NCBI GenBank assembly: GCA_020650975.1
Contig: JAIPMN010001841.1
Span: 1 to 57,630, forward strand
Source: Apostichopus californicus
Taxonomy: Eukaryota; Echinodermata; Holothuroidea; Aspidochirotida; Stichopodidae
Length of the DNA: 57,630 bases
Direction: 5' to 3'
Below, in pieces: positions 12,277-25,500 of this stretch (position 1 is its first letter; the number at the start of each line of letters is the position of its first letter). A program made the position numbers and the translations under genes. The notes under the pieces are model-generated. The model made no database searches. It saw only the letters and a program-made list of their open reading frames with translations, and was not told where the DNA came from.

Positions 12277-12316
12277 ATAGAACATTGGACCTGGGTACCA
12301 GGCGTTCGAATTCAAC

Positions 12317-12332
12317 GGCTCTTTTAAGGGCC
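12317..12332 (+). terminator. Histone mRNA 3' stem-loop and downstream purine-rich element
   Basis: GGCTCTTTTAAGGGCC forms a 6-bp stem with a 4-nt loop (one G-U pair). It is flanked 3' by ACCA, and a purine-rich AGAGAGAGAAG lies about 11 bases further on as the likely U7 snRNA-binding histone downstream element. In metazoa SLBP and U7 snRNP use this pair to cleave non-polyadenylated histone mRNA. Confidence 0.93.
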
Positions 12333-12339
12333 ACCAAAT

Positions 12340-14400
12340 AATCCAGAGAGAGAAGCTCTTTTGCCTTCAAAAACATGCATTTGTGTATTGTCCTTTCTTT
12401 ATTTATTGTAACATGCTAATGTATGTAGTACATTGTCTTGGCTTAGCATATTGTTAATTATGTTTCATTACATATAGGATTTTTCATTTAATATGTGTTG
12501 TATAACATAGTCTAGCCTTCGGACTCGTGAGGTTTACACTTACAGTCCTTGCATCAGGGAGATCGGGTTCTGGGACTTCGGATATAATTTTACTTAGCAA
12601 TTTCATAAAAGGCTGCTGTTGAAGAACTTTTCATAGCTTTGAATTTGCAAGAGCCCACAGTGTAATTTAACTTCCATATACACCATATAGTACTTGAATC
12701 TCCATCTACCAACCGTGCATGATAGTGCAGATGAATTTGGCTGCTAAAGGGATTTGAAATCGACTTCAAATATTGCCTTGTTTCAATTTAAAAAGTGGTT
12801 TTCAGACAAATCATAATTCTCGCTGGGGATGGGAGGTGGCCATTTTATTCCATTTCCGAAGTGTTTTGCAGGTTGCAGTTTTGACATCTTCATAGCCTTT
12901 TGTATGACCAAGTCTTTGGTTTAGATCACAAGTTTTCATCAAGCGACTGCTTTTCAGGCAAGACCAGGTCAAGTGAATAATAGCAATAGAGCTGAAACTG
13001 TTTCATTAACATTAGAAAATAACTATTCAACAAAATTGTTGCACTTTGGAAAATACTCCGGGAACACTGACAGCTATCAAGAGACATTCAGAATGTATCA
13101 CAGCTCAAGAATAATTCAATGAGAAATTTACAATAAGAATGTAATATACATTGCTCACTAAGACCTGTAAGCTTTGTGCCAAGTTTGATATATTGAAGAC
13201 CATTATTAGAACACTGCATTCGGTGTTGTATTTCTTTCACATCTTTTATATTTGAGATATAGCAACACCCAGGGAAGGGTGTGTGGGGGGGGGGAGTGGC
13301 TTCTGTGGGCTAAAAATGATGTTTCCTATGTATTGCAAATTTGCATTATGTATTTGTAAATTGTAGAAGACTGAAGTTGGCAGTTATCAAGCGGTGCTTC
13401 TATGTTCATATGAAGTTGAAATCAAATATTTGGTTGCATTATTAGAATTTGTAAAGCTATGGATCCACATTAACAGCTCTGTAAAAGTCACTATTAATTT
13501 GGCCTTAAAGAACAATGTTAGAATTGTGAGACATTTTATCTGCAAATCGGAATAGTTATATGAAAAAAAAATGTATTAGTGCTAAAACAGGACCTTTGAC
13601 TTGGACCATGGCATATCAAGACGGAAATTACAAGTAGGCCTACAGTTTTCCTGTAAGCCCGCCATTTACGGTGTGTTGCTATTGAGCATTTCCCCAAAAT
13701 TGTTTGTCAATCAATATCTTTAGATATGTATCTCTAATTTGACTATGTATGTATTGATATAAATGTCAGGGAAATATGATACTAGATTATGATTGTCAGA
13801 GATGAATACATATCATTTTGAATTATTGACTAAAATTATACAGTAGTTTTCAAATGATATTTAGGTAGTGCTGATCTGGGGAAGGCTATAAACCTTGTTA
13901 ACGTTAATATTTGTGACATCTTTCAAGTTCTCATTAAGTCATTCACATGTAAACTCAATGCAAATGTTAGTATTAGTATTTCTAGAACATGTTCACATGA
14001 TAAGAAAAGTAACCTACATCTTGACTCCCAGTTCGTAGCCTTGATTACTATGTGTATACAAGAGACGTCGATGATCCTTGAATAGTTTACTGTAGAATGA
14101 GTCGCACCACCGCGGTACCTTTCCTGAACACATGAATATCATCCTCGGGGAATTGTATCAAATCTATTTTACTAAGAAGTCTTTCCAAATCCACATATTT
14201 CTCTTTGGTAATTAAGTTAATCCTTTCATGCTTTCTTTCATTAACATTTGTCTCTTCTCAATGCTATTAATCATGTTGCAACAATGTTGTTATTCCCCTA
14301 TTTATCCCACAACAGTTTATGGCAACATCAAAGTTCTGTATCATGACTATGAAGTTTTTTCGCTATGAGTGCCTGAAATTTACTTCCATTATCAACACCG
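12340..14400. other. Intergenic, no gene recognised
   Basis: AT-rich single-copy-looking sequence downstream of H1. It has a G-run near 13285 but no open frame or conserved exon that I can support. A tRNA-like look at 12510-12590 was considered and rejected. Confidence 0.5.
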
Positions 14401-14404
14401 CTTT

Positions 14405-14535
14405 ACTCAGTAGTAAACAAGTTTCATATGCTGCTCCTTGAAGGCCTATAGTGGTTCTAAAACTGTCTCAATTGACAATTTTTGCATCACTTTTACTTCC
14501 GCTTGTGTACTCTGACACCCAATGCACACAAAAAC
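14405..14535 (+). repeat. Dispersed repeat, copy 1 (partner at 31757-31895)
   Basis: Direct, diverged match to 31757-31895. Shared landmarks are AGTAAACAA, GCTGCTCCTTG, AGGCCT, TCAATTGAC, AATTTTTGCA and AAAAACAG, in the same order. The minus strand of both copies can be read as a short frame with a C-x2-C pair, so a decayed coding origin is possible. The two copies sit just outside the two ends of the complete FBXO3-like gene. Confidence 0.55.
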
Positions 14536-14829
14536 AGAAAGAAAAAAAAAGCGATTTATTTATTTATTTCAGCTGTTTAAATTTATTTCCACATTCTTTT
14601 ATGGAAATATAACACAAAATATTAAACCTATATACAACTGAGCATTTTCTAGCGACTATGTCAAAAAAGTATACAATTACAACCAGAAAGCTTCATTGCC
14701 CTGTTTTACAGGATATGAGAACTTAAGTATATAATGAGAATTTAATGTACAAACTATAGACAGACATGTTTTATACTGAATAAGATGGATCCACAAATTA
14801 AGTGTGGTTTTCATCTAGTTTTACCTTTT

Positions 14830-15180
14830 GAGTTATTCAGTTTTCAAGGTTTTCTCAGACTTTGACCTCTGTTGTTCTCAAATGACCTTTGGTCTCCACA
14901 GAGAACAATAGCATTCTTGTGCTGAATAAGATATAAGAGTCTCATACCAAACATGAAGTGCACCCATCATATAGTCATCATATAGTCGTCATAGTCATAT
15001 AGCCAATAGTCATATAGTCAATATAGTCATATGGTCAATATAGTCATCATTTAGTCTAAGAGTTGTGTCTGCAAGCCAAAGTGTCACACACACACATGTA
15101 AACACACCCACACGTGTGTGTTTAACATTCAGACTGACAAGCCCCCCCCCCCCACCCCCAACACACACTTGCACACATGC
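14830..15180 (+). repeat. DR1-like repeat monomer, TAGTCATA-type and CA/C-run simple repeats
   Basis: 14830-14950 is a diverged monomer of the 140-bp repeat family at 4230-4775. 14965-15055 is built of ATAGTCATA-type words. 15085-15160 has CACACA stretches and a C14 run. All of this is in the presumed 3'-distal region of the FBXO3-like gene. Confidence 0.65.
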
Positions 15181-15809
15181 CATCATATCAATCTTTTATG
15201 CCTCTTTTGATATTTTTCCCCTCCATTTTATCAATCTCTTGTAGAAAGTAAGGCACTAGTACTTAAAAACAACTCTCTGTACAATATAAACATCACTATA
15301 AAGCATGCAAGATGTGGCAATAGGCAAGAGCAACAATTTGTCCTCAACACAGTTTTCTTTATATTTGTCTTGATTTACAACATAACAATTAAAATGAAAA
15401 CTGCAAATCATTGTTTCAGTTACATAATACATAAGTCATGTGCAAAAAAGAATTTGAAGATTGAAATCTCTGATAGTTTTTAATTGTTAAACACCTTCAG
15501 TCTGCTAGCTCTCACAAACTTCCCCAACAATGCAATTAGATACTATTCACAGTAAGTAACTTGCAAACAAAACTAGTGAAACAAACACCTTGTTTTCCAA
15601 AAGAAAGCAATAGTCCCAACGAAGTTTGAAAATTAAATGGTCAATAACTATACACAGAAACATTGTCTACTATTGCTTGTTCTTTGGAACTTGTAACCAC
15701 CTTTAGAATACTTCAGTACTAATTTAGTCATCAGAGGGGGTGGGTGGGTTGGGGAGGGGGGTGGTCTTACAGCACCTCAATGAATCAGATATTCTTTCTT
15801 TTTCAGCTT

Positions 15810-15815
15810 TTTATT
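15810..15815 (-). terminator. Candidate poly(A) signal of the FBXO3-like gene
   Basis: AATAAA on the minus strand, 750 bp after the stop codon at 16563 and directly past the 149-bp repeat array. Further minus-strand AATAAA copies lie at 14555-14570. Which one is used is unknown. Confidence 0.4.
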
Positions 15816-15837
15816 TTGTCCCACCTAAATTTCAAGT

Positions 15838-16465
15838 AGTTGTCTTAAATAAACACCTGGTCAGAAACTCTTCCTCTGGATTCAGTCACTGTTGTTATCT
15901 GATGTGCTGACATTCAAGTACTAGCTCTCCCATTGTTTCCTCACATACTGACTGATATTACTCTCCCATATTGTTCCTTCAAGTAAGTTGTCATAAAGAT
16001 TCCAACTGGTCAGCAACTCTTCCTCTGGTTTCAGCCACTGTTGTTATCTGATGTGCTGACATTCAAGTACTAGCTCTCCCATTGTTTCCTCACATACTGA
16101 CTGATATTACTCTCCCATATTGTTCCTTCAAGTAGGTTGTCATAAAGATTCCAACTGATCAGCAACTCTTCCTCTGGTTTCAGCCACTGTTGTTATCTGA
16201 TGTGCTGACATTCAAGTACTAGCTCTCCCATTGTTTCTTCACACACTGACTGATAAATCTCCCATATTGTTCCTTCAAGTAGTTGTCATAAAGATTGCAA
16301 CTGGTCAGCAACTCTTCCTCTGGTTTCAGCCACTGTTGTTATCTGATTTGCTGACATTCAAGTAGTAGCTCTCCCATTGCTTCTGCACACACTGACTGAT
16401 AACTCTCCCATATTGTTCCTTCAATTAGTTGTCATAAAGATTCCAACTGGTCAAAAACTCTTCCC
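15838..16465 (-). repeat. 149-bp minisatellite in the FBXO3-like 3' UTR (about 4 copies)
   Basis: The landmark CTAGCTCTCCCATTG recurs at 15921, 16070, 16219 and (as GTAGCTC) 16365, giving periods of 149, 149 and 146. The array begins about 100 bp after the stop codon of the minus-strand FBXO3-like gene, so it is probably transcribed as 3' UTR unless polyadenylation is very early. Confidence 0.9.
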
Positions 16466-16562
16466 CTAGACTCAACACTGACTATGGTGCTGGTACCTCT
16501 CTTGTTAATTGTTCCTCACTGGTGACTGACAATACCCCAGAGTTTACAGTGCCAGATCTTTG

Positions 16563-19500
16563 TCAGTCAAATTTGAAGTTTTTTATTTGAGGACATCTAA
16601 ATTCGAATTTTGGACATCTCACACTGAAATATTTTTGATCTGTGAACACAAAAAACACAAGTACAATTAGCATGATTCCAGTATTTTGATGAAGTAATGA
16701 AGAGAACATATAAACACTAATGATTCCAATCATTTCATGTGGATTTCATGAAGTTATGAACAGAACAAACAAAATTGTACAAATGGGTCAGGTATTATAC
16801 AGATGAAAAAATCTACGTTCTCACTTCGTTTGCTTCACTTCAGATACACCTCGCCATTCTAAGTACCCCCTAACACCAAGGGTGAAAATAAGCATATACC
16901 AGGGGAAAAGGAACCCTCATAGCTTGCTAACTGGTCCTGTTTGATCCCAGAGGAAACATGCCAGCCGATCCGTACAATTTCTATTAATCTCATCAATACT
17001 ATACAGGCAAAAAGTTTAAGAAAGTCCATGAAAATAACTTTTTGAGTGTGACCAAATCATTGAACCTGTCATTCAATGTGCGGGTCAGTGGTACAACTAC
17101 AGGTTTTGATCTATTATCGAAAAGCAGGTCACAACATTCAACATTCAAGTCGGAACTTGTTCAACCCTGGCAGCGGGCATACTGCTCGTAAGAAGTGGAT
17201 TGACTTTTAGCAATGCAGAAGTAACCAATATTAGAACAGATTAACGCCACTCAGTGTTATAGGAATCACTCACCAAAATAATTTGCCCACTTTAAACAGT
17301 ATACCACAAACAAGAGATATGAAACTGACTTTCACATAGCAATGCGACTCTTCTTGACTTCTTATAGATAAAAGTACAGTACAGTGTTTATGCTACTTAT
17401 GAATTCCATTAAGTAAAATTTTGTAGGAAAAAAAAAAGAAAAAGAAAAAAAGTTTCAAAGGTAAGCATGGGTGATCTGAATACTTACCAAAGTTGCTTTT
17501 GAATTTGAAGTGTCCGGTCATAAAGCCCTCTATAGCTGTCAGAGGTGTCCAACTAGCAAATGTAAATTTGGTGCCAGGCTTCAAGGAAGGTCTCTCTCCA
17601 GCTAAAAGGTTTTAAAAAAATATATGGTAATCAGTTTATATTTTTATCTTCTTTTCATTATTATCATTTGATATACTTGTTACAGGTTTGAAACATAAAC
17701 GGTCTGTTACAATAACCTATTTGAATATGTTACAAATCATTATCAGCAGGTTGGGGGGTGGGGGGAGGGGGGTATTTGACCGTTGGGGTGTAGACAGTTG
17801 TCTATTCGCTGGCCAATCAATACATGGCAATGCAAATTGCGCTGAGATGAACATCATTAACCCCAGGAATCTGAGCCAGTTTAAAATGTATGCAGATAAT
17901 TCTGACTTAATTGTCAACTGAACCAATTTGGAACAGATTTTCTTTGTGTTCATTTCTGATACCAGATCAATACAAATATTCCATCAAAATCATTAGCTGT
18001 TTAACTGTTTTTGCAGTTCTCCCCATGTTTGCTTTCGACGTGTTGTTAAAGGAGAGGCAAACGCAGACATCATTAGTAGCCATGCTCCATTTGAGATATA
18101 TATACCACAAATTTAATGTTTTTTTTTTTTTTTATCAAAGACAAGGCTGACATCTGATCAAGTCTAAATATGACATAGCTGAGCCACAAATGCTTCAAAT
18201 TTTTGTTTTTCTTAAGTTATTTTTTGCAATGGAAATTGGTTTCCAAATGCAGACTCTAAATATTGAATCTCAGCGTCAACACGGATTAGCATTCGACCTT
18301 GAAAATACGAAAAAGAAAAACCACGAGAAAATAAAAGTTCCAGACACAATCGTGGCATTATGACATCAAAGATATGATGGCTCCCAGACTCCACATTTTA
18401 AACTAGAATATCTCCCAAACAGAGAAAATATTTTCCTTAGCTCTTAGGGGGAGTTATTCTTCACAAAGATCTTCGTCATATAAGCGTGGTTGTGTTAGTG
18501 ACCCCCTTTAAAAATATGCTATGAAATTCCTTTAAAATACTCTTAATGTAAATTTGCCATGTATAAAAATGGAACAACAAGTAAATGATCACTCGTTAAG
18601 TAAAGTTCATTAGATGCCGTCGCAGCCCGTGAGACCCTCATGACATTATTTATCTGATTTAGAGGGATATTTTGCTGGCTCCCAGCGTAACAGTTTATAT
18701 CTTGAAGAGAAGAATATTTCACACTGCTATAGGTGAAAGCTGCATCTCGATATCTTGTCCCTAACTTCTTTGAACTTGACCGATATCTGACCGGCTTAAA
18801 CCCTGGTAAAACATGGTAACACCCCCCCCTCAGCTCCCTACCCCTCAAAAGTATACCTGGTTGAGCCATTGGCAGAAAACAGTCTCAAAATTCCACCAGG
18901 CTAAAAAAAACACTAATCTTTTCACCAAACAAAATGCTTGAGGGTGTGAGTTTGAGTTGTATGAACCCCCTACATACAACTTGCATAGTGAACACAGTTG
19001 TGAACCAGCCCAAGATATAACAGCTTCTCACCAATAACTCCTTCTCCTTGCACCTCCTGCGTCCTCTGGTTCGATTCTGCATCGTGCTCTGTGATCTCCA
19101 ATTGTCGAGTCTCAAGGGTGCAGCAATCTGAAATGTAAGAAAGGACAGCAGTGTTTTGATAGGCTACTACTACACTTGAAAGTATTTTAGCATATGATAA
19201 GATCAATTCATACTTTAATCATAACCAGAAAGCCAATGGGCTTATTGTGATTCCTTGCCAATTGAGATTATAATCCCAAGCTTTCGTCATTGTTGATTAC
19301 ATTGATCAGCAAGGTTATTTCACTGACTGTGGACCTACCTACTAAATATGTTAACTTACCATGTTAACAAGCTATTTTTTAGCAAAATTCAACTCAAGCC
19401 CTGCCCCCTAATAAATGTGCATAGTATCACATTGAACATACATTATCATGTACTCGCTATCTACCGACACCTTCACACAAAGTATGATTCAATTCTGAAA

Positions 19501-22500
19501 ATGTTTACAGACACTGTGACCTGATTAATATTCTTGAGATGAGCACCAAAATCAATAGGGCTCTTCTACTCACTATGGCACATCTATGTACCAAGTATGA
19601 CTTCAATCCAACTTGTCGTTATTCAGTTACCGTGTTTACAAGCTATTTTAGTGAAAATCAACCTAAGCCCGCCCCCTAATAAATATGCATAATATCAACT
19701 TGAACATATATCACCATGTACCCACTATTTACCAACATCCATAGACTAATAAATATAGTTGGGTTTTGTGGCTCTTTTAATATTTACATGATTTATGATG
19801 TGAGAGAACAGTTCAGGGACAGACCAACAGATTTTATTATTTATTTATTTTTTAAATATTGTCGGAATGATCTGAAACTAAAGGGAAAAAACAGTGCATT
19901 ACATCTATTCATTTCTGTTAGGGAGAACAAACATTCTATGTAACACCAAACAATTTCACAAGATGATCCCGATGACCTTTTGACCTGAACTCTCAACACA
20001 TCTCATTTTGGCCCTGATATGCACCCACATATAATTTTGGGCAATGTAGGCTCTCTTACGATTTTATGACACACAAAAAAACTCACATTTTGGCAGAATG
20101 CAATCCTCCATGGACATGGTGATCTGGTAAGCATGCATCAGTTTGGCATTTGACTTTACCAAAGAGCTGAACTCTGGGATCAGGACGGTTGCCACGTCCA
20201 ACTTCACTTTCTTTGTCTCCAAGGGACCCTCAGATGTAGAGTTAAACCTGTGGCAGGAAAAGGCAATTCATTCAATTTGACGTTAATAAGAGAAATTTTT
20301 ATTTTTATTTGGTTATTATTCTATTGTCACAATGACTGGTTATGAATCTATGAAAACTTCAAACCTGAGATATATTTTAAGAACCAGAAAGCCAGTAAGC
20401 TTTGTGATTCCTTGCCATACAATTTGCTCAAAATTCAAAATACTGTCACTATCTGACTAATATAATATATCTGAGATACAGACACTTATGTAGAGCAAGT
20501 GAGTTAACTTTGTCCAAGAATAAAGTGAGAACCAGGAAAGATTTCAAGAAATCCCTTGTGGGCATCAAACCATGTCATCCACTCATGAGGATTTTAATGT
20601 ATAGAATTTTAAACCAAAATGTTTCAATATCCAGAAAGACCAGTCTTCTTATGTGAAATATTTAATATAGACAGGTTTCCAACTATGAGCTAGCAAATCC
20701 CTTTAAATAGTTGTTCAGAGTTACATAACATTGTTAATATACTGTGAAATATTTTTGAAAAAATGACCAAGTTTTCTAATTTTTGAGATAACCTGTTGAC
20801 CCCTTGAAGCTCAGCGGGAAATACCCTGATAAGAGGTTTAAAGAGTGTAAAGACTCGCGCAAAAAGAAACGTCTTATGCCGGTAATCTGACCTAGTTTCG
20901 TATGAGGTGTAACAGAAGTGTTAGACAACACCATCGATCCCAGAAAATACACACACACAGCTTGCTACCATCGGTAATTAGACACTAGTGTACAGTCAGT
21001 ACCTTCAGCTGTGGTCAATACCTACAGCACAGTGTACAAACAATACAGCGATGGACATCTCAGGTCCAACTAAAGATAACAAGGTATCACGTTTCATTAC
21101 TGTACTGTCTGCATTTTGTAGCGACACGAACAAAACGTCACTTGCAAGCAACGGAAAGTTAACTTTTTCAGATGGCCGCATGCGGTTTGGGGCAAGTCTT
21201 CAATGCCTTTAAGTACACGTTTAAAGAAGAGTACGAACTCAGAAGCAGATTTCATTACCTGGATGCCAGGTCATTTTTGTTGAAGACCTATAGAGTCCCT
21301 TCACAAAACTAAACTGGACTTGACCAAACTATATTCACCAAAAGAAACTCATGGCACTGAAGAGTTCACAGATTATTTGTAGCTTTAATTTTGGAGTTAT
21401 CATGTTTAAGAGGTTTTCAGACTTTGATGCCTGTTGACCTCATGTGACCTTTGACCTCTACCAAATTCAATAGGATTCTTGTACTCACCAAGCTGAATCT
21501 ACATACTTTGTATAAAGTTCAAGAAAGATGTACTTCTAGTGTTACCGTGTTTACAAGATTTTCAGACTTTGACCTCTGTTGACCCCAAATGACCATTGAA
21601 CTTCACAGAAAACTACTTGAGTTACCATGTTTACATAGCAGAGAGTTACCAACTTGCAAACGTGAAAACCTGTCACCCAAACTTAACAGTTTCTAACTGG
21701 AGACCTGTATGTGACATAAATTGTGATACATTTCTGGCCTCGCATCTAAAACTGTCACTTTGGATAGCCACCTGATGTGCAGTGTACGTTATAAGCCCTG
21801 CAGCTTCGATCAAATATATATACTCCAACCTAGTGCATTACGCCCTCAGGAATAAACGTCTTCCCACCGTTAAGCCTACTAACAGATCGTGGTTAGATTG
21901 CTGTCTTGCTTCTCCTGCCCCACACCATTCGAACAAATCACCTGAATCCATCCAAGCCCTCTATCTCTTTATTTTTTACTTAAATTCTTATATCTTATCC
22001 TTTGTCTGTTACTTGTTTAACCTTTTCTCAATGCTGAGCGTCTGTCTGACAGATACCCGCACATTAGCAACGTTCGTTATCGTTACTATTTTACGTGGCT
22101 GAAGGGTGTGAAGACTCGCGCAAAAAGAAACGTCTAATGCCGGTAATCTGACCTAGTTTCGAATGAGGTGTAACAGAAGTGTAACACACCACCATCGATC
22201 CCGGAAGATTCGTACACAGCTTGCTACCGTCGGTAATTAGACACTAGTGTACAGTCAGTACATACAGCTACGGTCAATACCCACAGCACTGTACAAACGA
22301 TACAGCGATGGACGTCTCAGGTCCAGCTAAAGATAACAAGGTATCACGTTACATTACTGTCAGCATTTTGTAGCGACAAGCAGAAAACGTCACTTGCAAG
22401 CAACGGAAAGTAAACTTTTTCAGAGCGCGGCACGCGGTTTGGGGCGAGTCTTCAATGCCTTTAGTGTCATGTCATGACTGCCTTCCAAGACCCAGTTCGG

Positions 22501-25500
22501 TACACTTGGAAGCACAATATTTTCGTTCATTCCAGATGCACAGGACTTACTGTGATATTTTCCCGTCGTTCACCATCAGCGCCTCACTCTCTAGTCGATT
22601 CGCTAACTGTTCCAACCATTCCGTAAAGTTGGCGGCAAACACAAAGGTGGGCACGACTGCGTCGGTTTCATCCATCTGTGTGTATAATAATAAAATCATT
22701 GCACTATCTTGTACCCATAAACTGCATAGGATCTACCTCAAAATGTCATTGCACTATCTTGTACCCATAAACTGCATAGGATCTATGTAAAGATGTCATT
22801 GCACTATCTTGTACCCATAAACTGCTTAGGTTCAATGTAAAGATGTCATTGCACTATCTTGTACCCATAAACTGCATAGGATGTATGTAAAGATGTCATT
22901 GCACTATCTTGTACCCATAAACTGCTTTGGTTCAATGTAAAGATGTCATTGCACTATCTTGTACCCATAAACTGCATAGGATCTATGTAAAGATATCATT
23001 GCACTATCTTGTACCCATAAACTGCTTAGGTTCAATGTAAAGATATCATTGCACTATCTTGTACCCATAAACTGCATAGGATGTATGTAAAGATGTCATT
23101 GCACTATCTTGTACCCATAAACTGCTTAGGTTCAATGTAAAGATGTCATTGCACTATCTTGTACCCATAAACTGCATAGGATGTATGTAAAGATATCATT
23201 GCACTATCTTGTACCCATAAACTGCTTAGGTTCAATGTAAAGATATCATTGCACTATCTTGTACCCATAAACTGCTTAGGTTCAATGTAAAGATATCATT
23301 GCACTATCTTGTACCCATAAACTGCATAGGATGTATGTAAAGATGTCATTGCACTATCTTGCACTACCCACATATTGCACTACCCATAAACTGCATAGGA
23401 AACTGCTTCTGATATAGGTTTGCTACAAAGAGTAGCATATTGGCAAAGCCAATAAACATCACCTCATTGATGGATAATGGATATTAACACATTGAAGATT
23501 ACATTTGAATGGGATTGAGGGCCTAAAGACCCAAATATTTGTCTGCCCTCACACCCAAAAATTCTTTGTTTTTAGAAAATAGGTTCTGCCTGCCTGACCA
23601 TCATCCATTTCTTCCACCCCCCCCCCCCTTCAGAAAAGACAGGTAATTGGCCCTCCCAAACAAAAGGAAAGTCATTACCAAGTGTGCATTTGATTGCTAG
23701 CCATCCTTCAATGTGCTATAAAGTTCAGGCAGCTAACATAATATATTTTATCATCCCCATTTGATCTTTGCAAAATTTTGAGATCAAATCTCCACTTCTA
23801 ATATATATATATGGGATGATAAATGGTGGCTACTCATTCACCAGGAGTGTGAGGCTAAAGCAACAGACCATCCATGCCCAGCCATCAAAGATCACAGCCC
23901 ATTACAGCTACCAGGGGGGTAGGAAGCTTTCAATAAGTGGGGGGGGCACAACATCAGAGGGGCACTCTCTCATTCCACAACCACCACTCGTTATGCTATA
24001 AACCGACACACACCGGCCATATCACTTAAATATATATGATGTGTTAGTATGCTATCAATACTAATTATGGTGCGCTGCAACTTTGACTTTTTATTCATTG
24101 AGATTGTTTATTATTATCCGTGCTACAAAAGATATGGGATGCCATTTTAAAAATAGCACGTACAGACTAAAAATAAATAATTAAAATAAAATAAAATATT
24201 AAAATAAACAAAGGCTTAAGATATCCAAAAGACAGTTTTTCATCAAAGGGGCACATTTTATTTGCCAGTAGGGTACATTTGCTATTTTGGAGGCAAGTAC
24301 CCCCCCCCCCCAGTTCCTATCCCCCTGACAGCTACCTAGATATATGGACAGCCAAGGAAAAATAGAAACACAAACTGACATTGATCTTCCAGCAAGACAC
24401 ACCGATGTACAAAGGCCCCTGAGCCACATGGTCATTAATCGCAGTGACATACACAGGATTTCAAAGAGTGGGGAGAGGCAAACTCTAAACTGAGCTAGGT
24501 AGGGGGTATAAACCTTTATGGAAGGTTGTACCAGGCCTCAAGAAATGTTCCAAATCTTTGCCCTGCTGAATGTAAACACCCAGTCCTGAATGTTTTACCC
24601 TGCTGACAATGGAGGTCGGTGGGGTGGGGGGGGGCATAGCCCTTTCCAGACACCTTTTACGGAAGATTTACTGGGCCTTGATGATTGTTCACATTCATCC
24701 ACTGCTGAATATAAACCCCCTGCCCTAAATGTTATACCCTGCTGACAATAGAGGTCGTGGGGTGGTAGGGGGCATAGCCTGTTCCAGACACCTTTTACGG
24801 AAGGTTTACTGGGCCTTGAGGATTGTTCTTATTCTTCCACTGCTGAATATAAACCCCCTGCCCTAAATGTTTTACCCCACTAACAAACCAAAGTGGGAAG
24901 AGGGGTCATGGCTCTTTTCAGATATCATGGGGTTGTAACCAGTAATATTTCAAGGTAGTTAGTCTGTCACTGACCAGGCCTACTACTGTCTTCTTAGTAC
25001 ATCATTTAAATATGATACCTCTTGTCCTAAAATATGTTATATTTCCACTTTTCTGTCCAGACCTGAATAGCTACAGTAAGTCTGCAGTAAGCTTGCACGG
25101 TTTCGTGAAAACTTACAACCGGTTTACCGTGCAAGCCTAGTCTGCAGTCGTGAAACGTTCTGTTCTTACCTGTATGCAAACGTTCCCTGTCCTAACGTCG
25201 CCGTTGTCTTTCAAACACACCCTCATCGAGAAGCCTGGTTTGCCATTACATGTAGAGTGGAGGCCGGGAGGGTAGATAAATCTATTCGTGAAATGTACCG
25301 CATTCCTTCGTTTATTTTCCTGCAAAAGTTATATGATCAGAATGAGACTAAAATTTCACACCTCAGAAATAGTAATGATCACACACAAAAAAAAAACACA
25401 TTTGACTGATTTTCCCCACTTATTTCTTACAGCTAAGCAGTTAAACATTATTTGGAAGATACAAAATCCAACATAAAGTAAATTTATAATTCCTTTGAAA

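Noticed and set aside
12505-12590. tRNA-like stretch after H1
   Set aside because: The box B-like GGGTTCTGGGAC deviates at key positions and no cloverleaf could be drawn.
18640-18802. Alternative exon 9 for the FBXO3-like gene after TTTTACCAG (GFKPVRYRSSSKKLG...)
   Set aside because: The phase fits and it looks weakly like ApaG, but 17488-17601 fits the ApaG sequence much better (LKPGTKFTFAS, GFMTGHFKF) and leads in phase to the last exon.
22695-23400. CRISPR-like array
   Set aside because: Units are contiguous 50-bp copies without spacers, in an intron of an animal gene.
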